Source: Leptospira ryugenii (GTDB taxonomy: Bacteria; Spirochaetota; Leptospiria; Leptospirales; Leptospiraceae). Taken from it: a stretch of DNA of 64,000 bases. Shown one piece after another: positions 27,997-36,698 of this stretch (positions are counted from its first letter, which is position 1; every line of letters begins with the position of its first letter). A program made the translations under genes and the position numbers. The notes beneath the pieces were generated by a model, which ran no database searches, had not been told where the DNA came from, and was given only the letters and a program-made list of their open reading frames with translations. The DNA lies in NCBI RefSeq assembly GCF_003114855.1, contig NZ_BFBB01000005.1, forward strand, positions 149,409 to 213,408, read 5' to 3'.

Positions 27997-29034
27997 TCAA
28001 TTTATGCCAAAAGTGCGCTCTTCTAAAGTTCGGTAGTAGCCGGAGGCCTCTTCGTTGCGGATGATCTCAGCCTCCTCGCCGAATAGCTTGGTTCGAAGAC
28101 CTTCCAGCTCTTTCTCTTTCTCTGGGCTGAGTGTTGTCTTTCCGCCAAGGAGTTTGCTCCTAAGATTGCGGTAGGTTTCTAAATTCTTCCATTTTTGTTC
28201 TCGCTCATCTTCCAAGGCATCCCATCGATTCAATGCAGCCTGGTCCATCCCCATTGCCTCTCGGATATCACGTAAGGTAGATTTTCTCTCAGCAAAGGAC
28301 ATTATCTTAAGATCTTTTTGGACAGATTGTACAAATCCTTCGGTAAGAGTTTGTTGCCTTTTTGCTAAGACTTGTGGAAGCTCCTTTCCAAAGTTTTCTT
28401 TCAGGGTTGATTTGAATGAAGATAGTTTGGCATCAATATTACCTGGAGGACTCTCTTGGATTCTTTGGAGAGCATCAGAGACATTCTGCATTTTTTTCTC
28501 GATAGCCCAGATTTCATCAGCCTTTTCCCCGAAGAGTCGATATCTTTCTTTCCAAACTTCTTTTCTACGATCGGCTTCCGACATCATACCAAGGCGGATC
28601 ATATTCTTTTCTCGAAAGACATTATACGAATACATTTTTTCAGAAAGACGGAACAATTCCATTGCTTTTTCTGGGAATGCTAATTGTAAAATCTCATTCA
28701 ATTTTTCTACCCAACGGTCAGGGTAGAGTTTTGGTAATTCTTTCATCAATTCCTCCAACAGTGCAAATTGCACCCTTGGATTGTCTATGTTCTTACCATA
28801 TTTTTCTTGTAAAATCTTAGCTATTTGTTCGTCAGAAAATTCGCTAAATGAAAATTGATCATAGTTTTCTGGCAAGTCTCCCAAGTCTCGTTTTTCATAA
28901 ATTCTTTGTTTTTTAGAGAGCTCTCGAAATCTCTCTTCCGTTTTATCTTTATTACGCAGAGAATAATACAGTCCTAAAAAAATGCAGGCTGCTAAAACTA
29001 AAATGATATAGATTCTTTTTTTTGATTGGAACAT
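27997..29034 (-). CDS. lipase-specific foldase (second copy)
   Basis: This 345-residue protein has an N-terminal membrane anchor (IYIILVLAACIFLGLYYSL) and a long charged helical domain. Like the copy at 25872-26903 it contains repeats of the lipase chaperone type: RYRLFGEKADEIWAIEKK and TKLFGEEAEIIRNEEA. It follows a secreted lipase gene, with a 56-base gap that contains a hairpin, and no Shine-Dalgarno precedes its ATG. The two foldases are only distantly similar to each other, so the pairs are either old duplicates or independently acquired, each matched to its own lipase. Confidence 0.72.
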   Translation of the reverse strand: MFQSKKRIYIILVLAACIFLGLYYSLRNKDKTEERFRELSKKQRIYEKRDLGDLPENYDQFSFSEFSDEQIAKILQEKYGKNIDNPRVQFALLEELMKELPKLYPDRWVEKLNEILQLAFPEKAMELFRLSEKMYSYNVFREKNMIRLGMMSEADRRKEVWKERYRLFGEKADEIWAIEKKMQNVSDALQRIQESPPGNIDAKLSSFKSTLKENFGKELPQVLAKRQQTLTEGFVQSVQKDLKIMSFAERKSTLRDIREAMGMDQAALNRWDALEDEREQKWKNLETYRNLRSKLLGGKTTLSPEKEKELEGLRTKLFGEEAEIIRNEEASGYYRTLEERTFGIN

Positions 29035-29051
29035 TGGAATAAATTATAGGA

Positions 29052-29078
29052 CAAAAGAGACGGACTTACATCCGTCTC
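29052..29078 (-). terminator. terminator-like hairpin between lipase and foldase (pair 2)
   Basis: On the minus strand GAGACGGA (29078-29071) and TCCGTCTC (29064-29057) form a perfect 8-bp stem with a 6-base loop, followed by TTTTG. It begins about 12 bases after the lipase stop and precedes the foldase gene. Confidence 0.65.
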
Positions 29079-29090
29079 AAATTAAAAATT

Positions 29091-30203
29091 TTAACCGCCT
29101 TTACTGACAATAAAGTCAAGAATTGCTGCATAAAACTCGTTCTCATCGAAGGTATCTGGAGGTATCCCCACCACATCTAAATGGTCTTGGCTAATCACCG
29201 ATGCCTTTGAAGTCATCTGCGCAGAACTTGGTGCATTGAGATTGCTTACATATCCCAAACTTGAGTTTACTGAGATGGAATCCAATGAAAAAAGGTTCTC
29301 ATTGTATTGAAGACGATCTCCCATCTGTTGAGAGTTGATTCCGACCAATCCATCATCGTCATTATTAGTTTTATTTCCATCACCTTTCCCTGCAGCGCCA
29401 TCATTATCACAGTCATCTATACAATATCCATCACCATCGATATTATAAAAAGCCTGTTTCACTAAATAGAGTGCAGGGTTTACATTGATGCCCTCTTGCG
29501 CAGTAATCAATGATCCATAATAAGCGGCATTTGATGAATTAACATTGTAATTAGTATTGAAGGCTTTCATACCAGTCGTTACACCATCTGTAGATGAATA
29601 GTCATTGTAGACTAATTGTTTTGCTGCCGCATAACCATCATTTCCTGATCCATAAATTGTATTTCCGAAAATAGTCGCAAGCGCATTGATCACAGATACT
29701 ACACCTGGGTTTAAGTCGAGAATGTACTTGGCAACAGGGGATCCCCTATGAGGGCTGGAAACGGAAATCAATGCATGTACAACTTGTCTACCGTAACGAG
29801 CGCGAAGAACAGCCGCTGCTTTTCTTGCATCAAGTCCGCCTTGGGAGTGACCAATGATGTTTACTTTAGTTGCACCAGTGGTAGTTATATAGTTTTGGAT
29901 GCGATCAGCTAACTGAGTGCCACGAACTTCTGACGACTGAAAAGGTTGCACAGAGGCCGCCAAGGCTTTTTGACCTGAATGTATGCTTCCATTACAAGAG
30001 ACTTCCAAAAATTCGTCGCATGGGTCACCGACAAACACACCGCTGTCGTCTCCAAAATAAAAATAACCTAACAAATTGTCAAAACCAGACAATCCGTGTG
30101 CGAATACCACAGGGTAGACGGTCTTTCTTGCACCAGCTTGCAAAGAACTTGCGAATAGTAGAGTCCCTAACAAGAGTAGCGCGAGCCTTTGTATTTGTTT
30201 CAT
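29091..30203 (-). CDS. secreted lipase, Lif-dependent type (second copy)
   Basis: This 370-residue lipase has a signal peptide (RLALLLLGTLLFASSLQAGA), FAHGLSGFDNLLGYFYFG, nucleophile Ser120 in IIGHSQGGLDARKA, a catalytic Asp in DDGLVGINSQ (about 284) and a His in SQDHLDVVG. Just before the catalytic Asp lies an Asp/Asn/Gly-rich stretch with two Cys (about residues 255-285, including DGDGYCIDDCDNDG) that is absent from the first lipase and looks like a calcium-binding insertion. Strong ribosome-binding site GAGGTG before ATG 30203. First gene of the four-gene lipase/foldase series. Confidence 0.9.
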   Translation of the reverse strand: MKQIQRLALLLLGTLLFASSLQAGARKTVYPVVFAHGLSGFDNLLGYFYFGDDSGVFVGDPCDEFLEVSCNGSIHSGQKALAASVQPFQSSEVRGTQLADRIQNYITTTGATKVNIIGHSQGGLDARKAAAVLRARYGRQVVHALISVSSPHRGSPVAKYILDLNPGVVSVINALATIFGNTIYGSGNDGYAAAKQLVYNDYSSTDGVTTGMKAFNTNYNVNSSNAAYYGSLITAQEGINVNPALYLVKQAFYNIDGDGYCIDDCDNDGAAGKGDGNKTNNDDDGLVGINSQQMGDRLQYNENLFSLDSISVNSSLGYVSNLNAPSSAQMTSKASVISQDHLDVVGIPPDTFDENEFYAAILDFIVSKGG

Positions 30204-30354
30204 AACTCACCTCAAGGGAAATTTTGACACAAATATCGCCACAAATCAATTTAATTTTGTTCAATATGAGGCTTTTTTGACTTATATTTACCACACAAAA
30301 GGCTTTTCGGACATGTACGTAGAAATGGCGGGAAAACTTGCCGGATTTTCTCCC

Positions 30355-31734
30355 TTAGTTCTTTCTCTTCGGTAAATCTAGCTCTCTTAGGTGCCGCAAG
30401 CCACAAAGCTCGAGGCCAGGGAAGGACCCCTCTGCTTCCTTTCGGTTCCCTTCCGGTAGATACAATTTGGTAATGCCTATGCCAGAAAGCTCCTTGATGC
30501 GGAGGTTGATTTGCCCTATGCTCCTTACTTCACCCGAGAGCCCTACTTCGCCCAAAAACCCCTGGCTCCTAGGAATGCTTGTATCCTGGTAGGAAGAAAC
30601 AATGGCGGAGACAATCGCTAAATCCAAACTGGGTTCATCGATACTCAAACCACCTGCGAGATTGGTAAAGATATCACATTCAAGAAGCGGTATTTGGAGG
30701 TATTTTTCGATCACAGCAGAGAGTAGAATCACCCTTCGGTTGTCCAAACCTTCTGCCATACGCCTTGCTTGGCCAAACGCCGATTTGGTGACAAGCGCCT
30801 GAACCTCGACAGAGATAGGCCGAGAGCCCTCCATAACCGAAGAGAGAACACTACCTGATCTATCTTCAGATTCGGGAGAGATAAAGAGGCGATGCCTGTC
30901 CTCCACTTGGGAAAGACCCTCCCTAACCATTTCGAAGACTGCAGAATCCCCTACGGCACCGAAGCGATTCTTCACAGCACGAAGCATACGGTAATAGTTC
31001 AATCTGTCCCCTTCAAAGTAGAGAACTGTATCTACTAAATGTTCCAACACTTTTGGACCCGCAATGCTTCCTTCCTTTGTGATATGCCCAATCAAAAAAA
31101 TAGGAATATTTGTACGTTTTGCTGCTTCCAAGAAGACTTGGCTACACTCTCTCAGTTGGGTTACTGAGCCTGCTTGGTTGACCAAACTCTCTTTCATAAT
31201 CGTTTGGATGGAATCAATAAAGACAATGGCGGGGCGAATGTCAGCAATCATCCTAGCAATGTTCTCCGCATAGATTTCAGAGGAGAGGAGGATATCTGGG
31301 ATGGACAATCCCATCCTTTTGGCTCGCATTCCGATTTGGTTTGCAGATTCTTCGCCCGAGACATAGAGAACTTTTCCTGTTTGGCTCAAAGAGCGAGCGA
31401 TCTCCAAGACCAAAGTGGATTTGCCGACACCTGGCTCCCCTCCTATGAGAACTAAGCTTCCAGGAACAATACCTCCACCTAAGACCAAATCCAATTCCGA
31501 GAAACCAGAAGGCAGTCTTTGCATCTGGCTTTCTTCGATTTTGGTTAAGGGAATGGGTGTACTGTATTTGGCATCTTCCTTTGGTGAATGCCTTTCTTCA
31601 AACCGACTGCTACCGATGACGACCTCTTCGATGCTATTCCATTCACCACAGACAGAACATTTACCAGCCCATCTTTGGCTCTCTGCTCCACAGGATTTAC
31701 AACGGAAAACTTTCGAAGGTGCCTTTTTGCTCAT
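30355..31734 (-). CDS. radA: DNA repair protein RadA
   Basis: This 459-residue protein is a RecA-like branch-migration ATPase. It has the N-terminal zinc finger (Cys12, Cys15, Cys26, Cys29 in CKSCGAESQ and GKCSVCGEW), Walker A GGEPGVGKST (about 99-107), the RadA-specific KNRFG motif (VKNRFGAVGD), and a C-terminal Lon-protease-like domain (FLGEVGLSGEVRSIGQINLR). I chose ATG at 31734; an upstream in-frame extension overlaps the RNase D gene and is not RadA-like. It begins eight bases after the RNase D stop. Confidence 0.96.
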   Translation of the reverse strand: MSKKAPSKVFRCKSCGAESQRWAGKCSVCGEWNSIEEVVIGSSRFEERHSPKEDAKYSTPIPLTKIEESQMQRLPSGFSELDLVLGGGIVPGSLVLIGGEPGVGKSTLVLEIARSLSQTGKVLYVSGEESANQIGMRAKRMGLSIPDILLSSEIYAENIARMIADIRPAIVFIDSIQTIMKESLVNQAGSVTQLRECSQVFLEAAKRTNIPIFLIGHITKEGSIAGPKVLEHLVDTVLYFEGDRLNYYRMLRAVKNRFGAVGDSAVFEMVREGLSQVEDRHRLFISPESEDRSGSVLSSVMEGSRPISVEVQALVTKSAFGQARRMAEGLDNRRVILLSAVIEKYLQIPLLECDIFTNLAGGLSIDEPSLDLAIVSAIVSSYQDTSIPRSQGFLGEVGLSGEVRSIGQINLRIKELSGIGITKLYLPEGNRKEAEGSFPGLELCGLRHLRELDLPKRKN

Positions 31735-31742
31735 GGAACCGC

Positions 31743-32381
31743 TTAATGTTCGAAGAGGTTGTGAACTTCGAGGAGATCTAAATCCACTTGGGTTTCTAAG
31801 AAAGCAAAACACTTTTCGGCAAGAGTGAATCGATTTTCACGGATCATCATTTCAGTAAGGATTTGCTCCAGAGAAATGAGATACCGCACATCTGCACCTG
31901 CATAATCGATTTGGTCTTTGGAGAGAATTTTTTTACCCCAATCAGAAGACTGATTTTTTTTGTCTATGGTCTCATCAAAAAACTCTCGGATTAACTCCTT
32001 TAATCCATGTTTGTCGGTATATGTCCTCGCCAGTTTGCTGGCAATCTTTGTACAGAATACGTGTTTCAATTGAATGCCAAGACGAGCTTTGAGAAAGGTC
32101 ATATCCATTCTTGCAAAGTGGAATATTTTTAGGATTTCGGGTGATTCAAATAATTTCTGAAGTTTTGGTGCATCTTTTTGGCCAGGCAATATCTGGACGA
32201 GTGCAATGCGATTTTTTGAATCGCATATTTGAACGACGCAGAGTCGATCCCTGCGAGGATTCAAACCCATCATCTCGCAGTCAACGGCGAGTCGATCATC
32301 TTTTTTATATGCTTCGAAAAATTCATCTGAAAGATCGCCTTGGTGGACAATGGGTTTTATACTTGAACGTTTTTGGGTCAT
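31743..32381 (-). CDS. RNase D-like 3'-5' exonuclease
   Basis: At 212 residues this is a single-domain DEDD exonuclease: LAVDCEMMGLNPRRDRLC (Exo I, Asp and Glu), IFHFARMDMTFLKAR (Exo II) and YAGADVRYLISLEQIL (Exo III, Tyr..Asp). It lacks the C-terminal HRDC domains of full-length RNase D, so it is a short form; it probably trims 3' ends of structured RNA. ATG at 32381. Upstream of radA and co-directional; divergent from the alpha-galactosidase gene. Confidence 0.85.
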   Translation of the reverse strand: MTQKRSSIKPIVHQGDLSDEFFEAYKKDDRLAVDCEMMGLNPRRDRLCVVQICDSKNRIALVQILPGQKDAPKLQKLFESPEILKIFHFARMDMTFLKARLGIQLKHVFCTKIASKLARTYTDKHGLKELIREFFDETIDKKNQSSDWGKKILSKDQIDYAGADVRYLISLEQILTEMMIRENRFTLAEKCFAFLETQVDLDLLEVHNLFEH

Positions 32382-32433
32382 ATTGGTCTACTATGGAAAA
32401 GGTTCCTAACATTTCATCAAATAGAATTTTCCC

Positions 32434-34329
32434 ATGAAAATCCAATACAGAGTTTTAGATAAAGTCACCATTTCTCCTTTCTATGAAGTGAAACCAGGTG
32501 TGTACCAAAGCGCCTGCCATAAATTTGAGCTCACACTCTCCCAGACGAGTAGCTCAAAAAAAGAAATTGTCATTTCACCAAAATTGATCTGGAAAGAAAC
32601 AACACGACCAGAGGTTGGCTTTCAAATCGATTTTTTAAACCTTCGCTTAACAGAGATTCCACAAGGAAGTGCCTACCAAATCTTCCGACATGGTTACCAA
32701 TCTTGGTCACTTTCTCAAAGGATGAACCCAAAAGAATTGGACCGCTCTCCTGTCCTCAAATTCCTCCAATACTCCCAAGAAAATATCTATAGCAATCACC
32801 AAGGTGTTGAGGGACTTGTCTTGTCTGAGTATTTTGTACAATTCTACCAAAGTGATTCTCAAAAAGGTACTTTGATTGGCTCACTGGACAGAGGCGAGTT
32901 TGGCTTAAAATTTGAATCGAAATTGAGCCCAAGTGGCGAGATTGCATTTGTGGATGCAATTTATGATTTCTATTCACTCCCAGATTTACGACCCAACCAT
33001 AAAATTTCCATTTCAAAGATATTGATCAAACCATTCACTGGGCTCCCAGAAGTTACACTTGCAAACTACTTTGCCGACTTAGGCAAACAGTTAGGTGTTT
33101 CACCATTCCCGAAAAAAGTCCCGAAAGGATGGTGTTCTTGGTATTACTATTACACCAAAATAGACCAGAAGATCATCTTAGACAATTTAGCAAAGGTTAG
33201 AGAGCTCAATCTCCCTTTTGAATTTTTTCAGATTGATGATGGCTACCAAAGAGAAATTGGGGATTGGTTGTATCCAAATGAAAAGTTTCCTGGAGGGATG
33301 CGCATCCTCGCAGATGAAATCAAACGGGTGGGCCTAAAACCAGGGATTTGGTTAGCACCTTTTTTGGTGAGAAAAAAATCAGAGTTTTTCCAAAAGTTTC
33401 CCGAAGCCGTTTTAAAAGACCATGAAGGTAAACCCGTGCCTGCCCTCTACCAACCTCTTTGGGGCTCTGGATATACCTATGCTTTGGACATCACTCACCC
33501 CACCTCCCAAGCATACTTAGAAAATGTATTTACCACCATAGTCAAGGAATGGGGTTATCCTTATCTCAAATTGGACTTTCTGTACGCTGGACTCTTACCC
33601 GGAGAAATCTATAATCCAAAACTTTCACCTCAAGCCCGTTATATGGAAATGTTGGCACTCATACGGAAATTTGTGGGAAAAAACACATTTCTTCTTGGAT
33701 GCGGTGCTCCTATGTTACCTTCCGTTGGTTACTTTGATGGAATGCGCATATCCTGCGACGTTGCTCCTTTTTGGAAGCCAGAACTGAGCAGAAGATTATT
33801 GAAAGACCGCAATGCATTGTGTACACGAACGGCTCTCATCAACGACCTAACGCGAGCATCTATGCATAGAAACTTTTGGTTAAATGATCCTGATTGTTTG
33901 TTAGTTCGAAAGAAACAAAACAAAATGAAAGAATACCAAACAAAAATTATGGCAACCGTTATGGCACTGTCAGGTGGTATGCTCTTGGTTTCCGATGATT
34001 TGACAAAGCTCGAAGAGGACAGGCTTTCCCTGATGAAAAAAGCCTTTCAGCTCAATGCAGATTGTGAAGCGCATACTCCAATCCCATTGGGTATATTCAA
34101 AAATGACTTGCCCGAGGCCCTATACAATCCTGCAGGTTATCTCGGGGTTTGGAATGAAACAGACCAAAGCAAAAAGATTCGATTGGATTTACCGAAAGCA
34201 CTAAAATCGTCAGGTCCCTTCTTCGATTTTTGGACTGGTGAAACAGTTTCCTGTGAACTTTCCCAGAAAAAAGACCAGATCGAAATCCAAGTACCCGCTC
34301 ATTCTACGATGGTGTTTGCGACTGGTTAA
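32434..34329 (+). CDS. GH36-family alpha-galactosidase
   Basis: This 631-residue glycoside hydrolase has an N-terminal beta-sandwich (about 1-210) and a TIM barrel that begins with KGWCSWYYYYTKI. The catalytic nucleophile is probably the Asp in YPYLKLDFLYAGL and the acid/base the Asp in MRISCDVAPFWKP; FQIDDGYQREIGDW is also conserved. A C-terminal beta domain ends the protein. No signal peptide, so it is cytoplasmic and cleaves imported alpha-galactosides or related sugars. Start ATG at 32434. Confidence 0.85.
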   Translation: MKIQYRVLDKVTISPFYEVKPGVYQSACHKFELTLSQTSSSKKEIVISPKLIWKETTRPEVGFQIDFLNLRLTEIPQGSAYQIFRHGYQSWSLSQRMNPKELDRSPVLKFLQYSQENIYSNHQGVEGLVLSEYFVQFYQSDSQKGTLIGSLDRGEFGLKFESKLSPSGEIAFVDAIYDFYSLPDLRPNHKISISKILIKPFTGLPEVTLANYFADLGKQLGVSPFPKKVPKGWCSWYYYYTKIDQKIILDNLAKVRELNLPFEFFQIDDGYQREIGDWLYPNEKFPGGMRILADEIKRVGLKPGIWLAPFLVRKKSEFFQKFPEAVLKDHEGKPVPALYQPLWGSGYTYALDITHPTSQAYLENVFTTIVKEWGYPYLKLDFLYAGLLPGEIYNPKLSPQARYMEMLALIRKFVGKNTFLLGCGAPMLPSVGYFDGMRISCDVAPFWKPELSRRLLKDRNALCTRTALINDLTRASMHRNFWLNDPDCLLVRKKQNKMKEYQTKIMATVMALSGGMLLVSDDLTKLEEDRLSLMKKAFQLNADCEAHTPIPLGIFKNDLPEALYNPAGYLGVWNETDQSKKIRLDLPKALKSSGPFFDFWTGETVSCELSQKKDQIEIQVPAHSTMVFATG

Positions 34330-34339
34330 AGAAAAAACC

Positions 34340-34367
34340 TTGACCTTCGTTTTCGTACAGCTAGATT
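34340..34367 (+). promoter_or_regulatory. sigma-70-type promoter for the lipoprotein/DUF4105 unit
   Basis: TTGACC (34340-34345) and TAGATT (34362-34367) with a 16-base spacer, 28 bases before the ATG at 34396. Among the best consensus matches in the window. Confidence 0.55.
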
Positions 34368-34395
34368 GAAGGGAAGTTTCTCTTTTGAGGTAGTT

Positions 34396-34875
34396 ATGAA
34401 GTTGTTTCGTTTTCTTAGACTCTCCCTTCCTTTTCTCCTAACAGGATTTGTAATGGTCTGTGCTTCTCTGGACACAGCCTCAGGATCTCTATCCCGATTG
34501 GGTTTTTCCATCTCGGATTCTACATCAGCGCTCCTCAAATCTTTGAGTACTAGTGTTTCTTCTGTTTCTGATTCTATCTCCAAAGCAACAGAAGAAGAAA
34601 AAGCAGCGATGTACCAAAAAGACATCGAAGCCGCCATAGTCCTTTTGCATGAGGAGCCTAAAAGTGCATCCGAATTGGAGAGAGAGCTACAAAACATTGC
34701 GATGAAACATGGAATTAGCAACTGGCAAGGACAGTCTGTAACCTATGTGGGGATCGGAAAAGGTCTACGCCTAGCGGGAGCTAAAGAATCCGAATTCTTA
34801 GCATTAAAGGACACACTCGCATTGCAAAATCAATCCATTGCAAAACATCTTGAGGAAGGATACAAATCCAATTAA
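34396..34875 (+). CDS. putative lipoprotein
   Basis: This 159-residue protein has a lipoprotein-type signal peptide (FLRLSLPFLLTGFVMVC, Cys 22) with lipobox VMVC. The mature N-terminus is Ser/Thr-rich (about 25-55), followed by a helical domain with ELERELQNIAMKHGISNWQG and a small strand region (SVTYVGIGKGLRL). ATG at 34396 preceded by GAGG; upstream codons are not signal-like. The stop lies within the 5' end of the next gene's extended frame, indicating a tight operon. No family recognised. Confidence 0.7.
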   Translation: MKLFRFLRLSLPFLLTGFVMVCASLDTASGSLSRLGFSISDSTSALLKSLSTSVSSVSDSISKATEEEKAAMYQKDIEAAIVLLHEEPKSASELERELQNIAMKHGISNWQGQSVTYVGIGKGLRLAGAKESEFLALKDTLALQNQSIAKHLEEGYKSN

Positions 34876-36698
34876 GATTTTTTACTTTTTGCCTATGTTT
34901 ACTTTGGGCAGAAGATCTTATCCTCGCCCAAAGTAAAAACCAAACAAATGTATCCTTTCTTTATGTGGACGCAAACTCCGGTCAAGCGAGCGGAGGGCAC
35001 ACGGCGGTACGAATCGGTGAGACCGTCTATCACTTCCAATACAATTTTTCTGACCAAATCCTTCATATCCATAGAGACCCCTGGTCACAGTTCAAATTTC
35101 AATACAACGTTTGGGAGAATCGCAATGTATTTGCCTTTACCTATGATCTCTCCTCAGAAGAAAGTGAAAGGTATAAATTGTTTTGGGATAAGGCGTATGT
35201 AAAGCAAGAACGATTGATTGAGATTCGCGACGATCTCGGACGAAATGTACTTTTTTTTGAAAAACTTAACAAGATCCAAATAGGTTCCCCTGAAACTTGG
35301 GAAGTTCCTGGAATCGGTTATTGGAAAAGCGGTCTGCAATTGCAAAATGACAATCCTAGAAAAGAGAAGGCTCTTCTGGGCTTGGAAGTTTTAAAAGAGA
35401 AAGAAAAGGATCTTTTCACAATTTCTAAATTAGAATCTTACCTCTTGAGTGAAAACATTTCCGAATCCTCTATACTTACCAAAAGTGCCCTCCCACGTCC
35501 ACCCTCATTAGCTGAGGAATGGGAATCTCTCCAACAGAGGATCAGTGTACGAGAGTACTTTGTCTATGAAAGTGAACTCATAGAATCAGCTTATCTAAAG
35601 ATACAATTTGACCCTTTGGAATCATTTTCCTCAGTGGAGAGAAGCAAACTGGCAGAAAAGCTCTCTCTCATAGAAAAAGAATTGGATATTTGCCTCCAAA
35701 ATGTAAGCAGTTGTTCTGCTCTTCAGGAAACGGTTCTATTGACACGAATGTTAGGTCTACAGAAATCTCTATCTGAAGGCGTACTATTTGTACCAAAACT
35801 TGGGTATTATTATACTTTCTCACCAGAAGACATATTTGATATCCCTGAAGATACCAAAGAGGAGAAAAAACTAGAAGCAAATGAACTCTATTTACGAGCC
35901 AAGTCCATTTACTTAAATAATCATTCCGAATTCATTGCCTCCGAATTTGAACGAGAAATAGCAAAGATTGACTCTGTAATGCGAAAGTCTTATGATTTGA
36001 TCAAACTCGACCCACTTCCTCTACTTTCCAATAAACGCTTCCTACCAAATCATGAAAAAAAAGAGTGGGACACTTTAAAAAGCAAATACAATCAGAATTA
36101 TTTACTTCTAAAAAACATCCTTCCGAAAGTGTACTCTTACCATCTGGTCACAAGAAATTGTACAGGTGAGATCTTTACATTGCAAAATAAAATGTTCCAG
36201 TCTACGGAGGAAGAAAACAAAATACTTGGTGCTCAAATCAAAAACAATCTCTACAGCCTTTCTTTTATCCCTTTTGTTGCGGCAGATACCATTAAGAGAA
36301 CATATAAATTAAAGAACATTGCATTCTATCCTTCCTTTAGAAAGTTAAAATTAGAGCAGATGGACAAACCTTGGCAAACTGAGTGGACAGAAGAGATGAG
36401 ATTTTTCTCAGAAATATATAAAAGCAATCCATATGACCAAGACTTTCTTTTTTTTACCGACAATACAATTTTGTTTAGACCCATTTTTGGATCTGCCAAT
36501 CTGGCTTACTCCCTTATGACTAGCACGATAGGGATAGGGTATGCGCCTTTTGATAAGGGCAAACGCCTGGAAAGAGGCGTACAAAGTGTCCTTTTTAGCT
36601 TTCCAGAATTGTTTTTTTTGAATATACGAAAGGGATATTTCCCCTATGTAACCAAAAAAGATCTACCTATCCAGTATACTTCGGAGCCTAATATATGA
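34866..36698 (+). CDS. DUF4105 (Lnb-like) protein, intact active-site motifs, unusual start
   Basis: The coding frame runs open from 34854. The first standard start in frame is GTG at 34965, which would yield 577 residues but removes a typical signal peptide (RFFTFCLCLLWAEDLILAQS) and the first beta strand (NVSFLYVDANSG). A GAGGAAGG Shine-Dalgarno lies at 34852-34859, best spaced for a non-canonical ATC start at 34866 (610 residues). The body shows the DUF4105 motifs GGHTAVRI (His45 in the extended numbering) and YHLVTRNCTGEIF (Cys432). Lnb-type proteins use such a His/Cys pair to transfer an acyl chain on lipoproteins; activity here is inference. It overlaps the next gene by ATGA. Confidence 0.65.
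   Translation: MQLRFFTFCLCLLWAEDLILAQSKNQTNVSFLYVDANSGQASGGHTAVRIGETVYHFQYNFSDQILHIHRDPWSQFKFQYNVWENRNVFAFTYDLSSEESERYKLFWDKAYVKQERLIEIRDDLGRNVLFFEKLNKIQIGSPETWEVPGIGYWKSGLQLQNDNPRKEKALLGLEVLKEKEKDLFTISKLESYLLSENISESSILTKSALPRPPSLAEEWESLQQRISVREYFVYESELIESAYLKIQFDPLESFSSVERSKLAEKLSLIEKELDICLQNVSSCSALQETVLLTRMLGLQKSLSEGVLFVPKLGYYYTFSPEDIFDIPEDTKEEKKLEANELYLRAKSIYLNNHSEFIASEFEREIAKIDSVMRKSYDLIKLDPLPLLSNKRFLPNHEKKEWDTLKSKYNQNYLLLKNILPKVYSYHLVTRNCTGEIFTLQNKMFQSTEEENKILGAQIKNNLYSLSFIPFVAADTIKRTYKLKNIAFYPSFRKLKLEQMDKPWQTEWTEEMRFFSEIYKSNPYDQDFLFFTDNTILFRPIFGSANLAYSLMTSTIGIGYAPFDKGKRLERGVQSVLFSFPELFFLNIRKGYFPYVTKKDLPIQYTSEPNI

Noticed and set aside
27637..28026. Plus-strand frame of 129 residues over the lipase 1 start
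   Set aside because: Antisense to lipase 1; Ser/His/Gln-rich composition, no ribosome-binding site.
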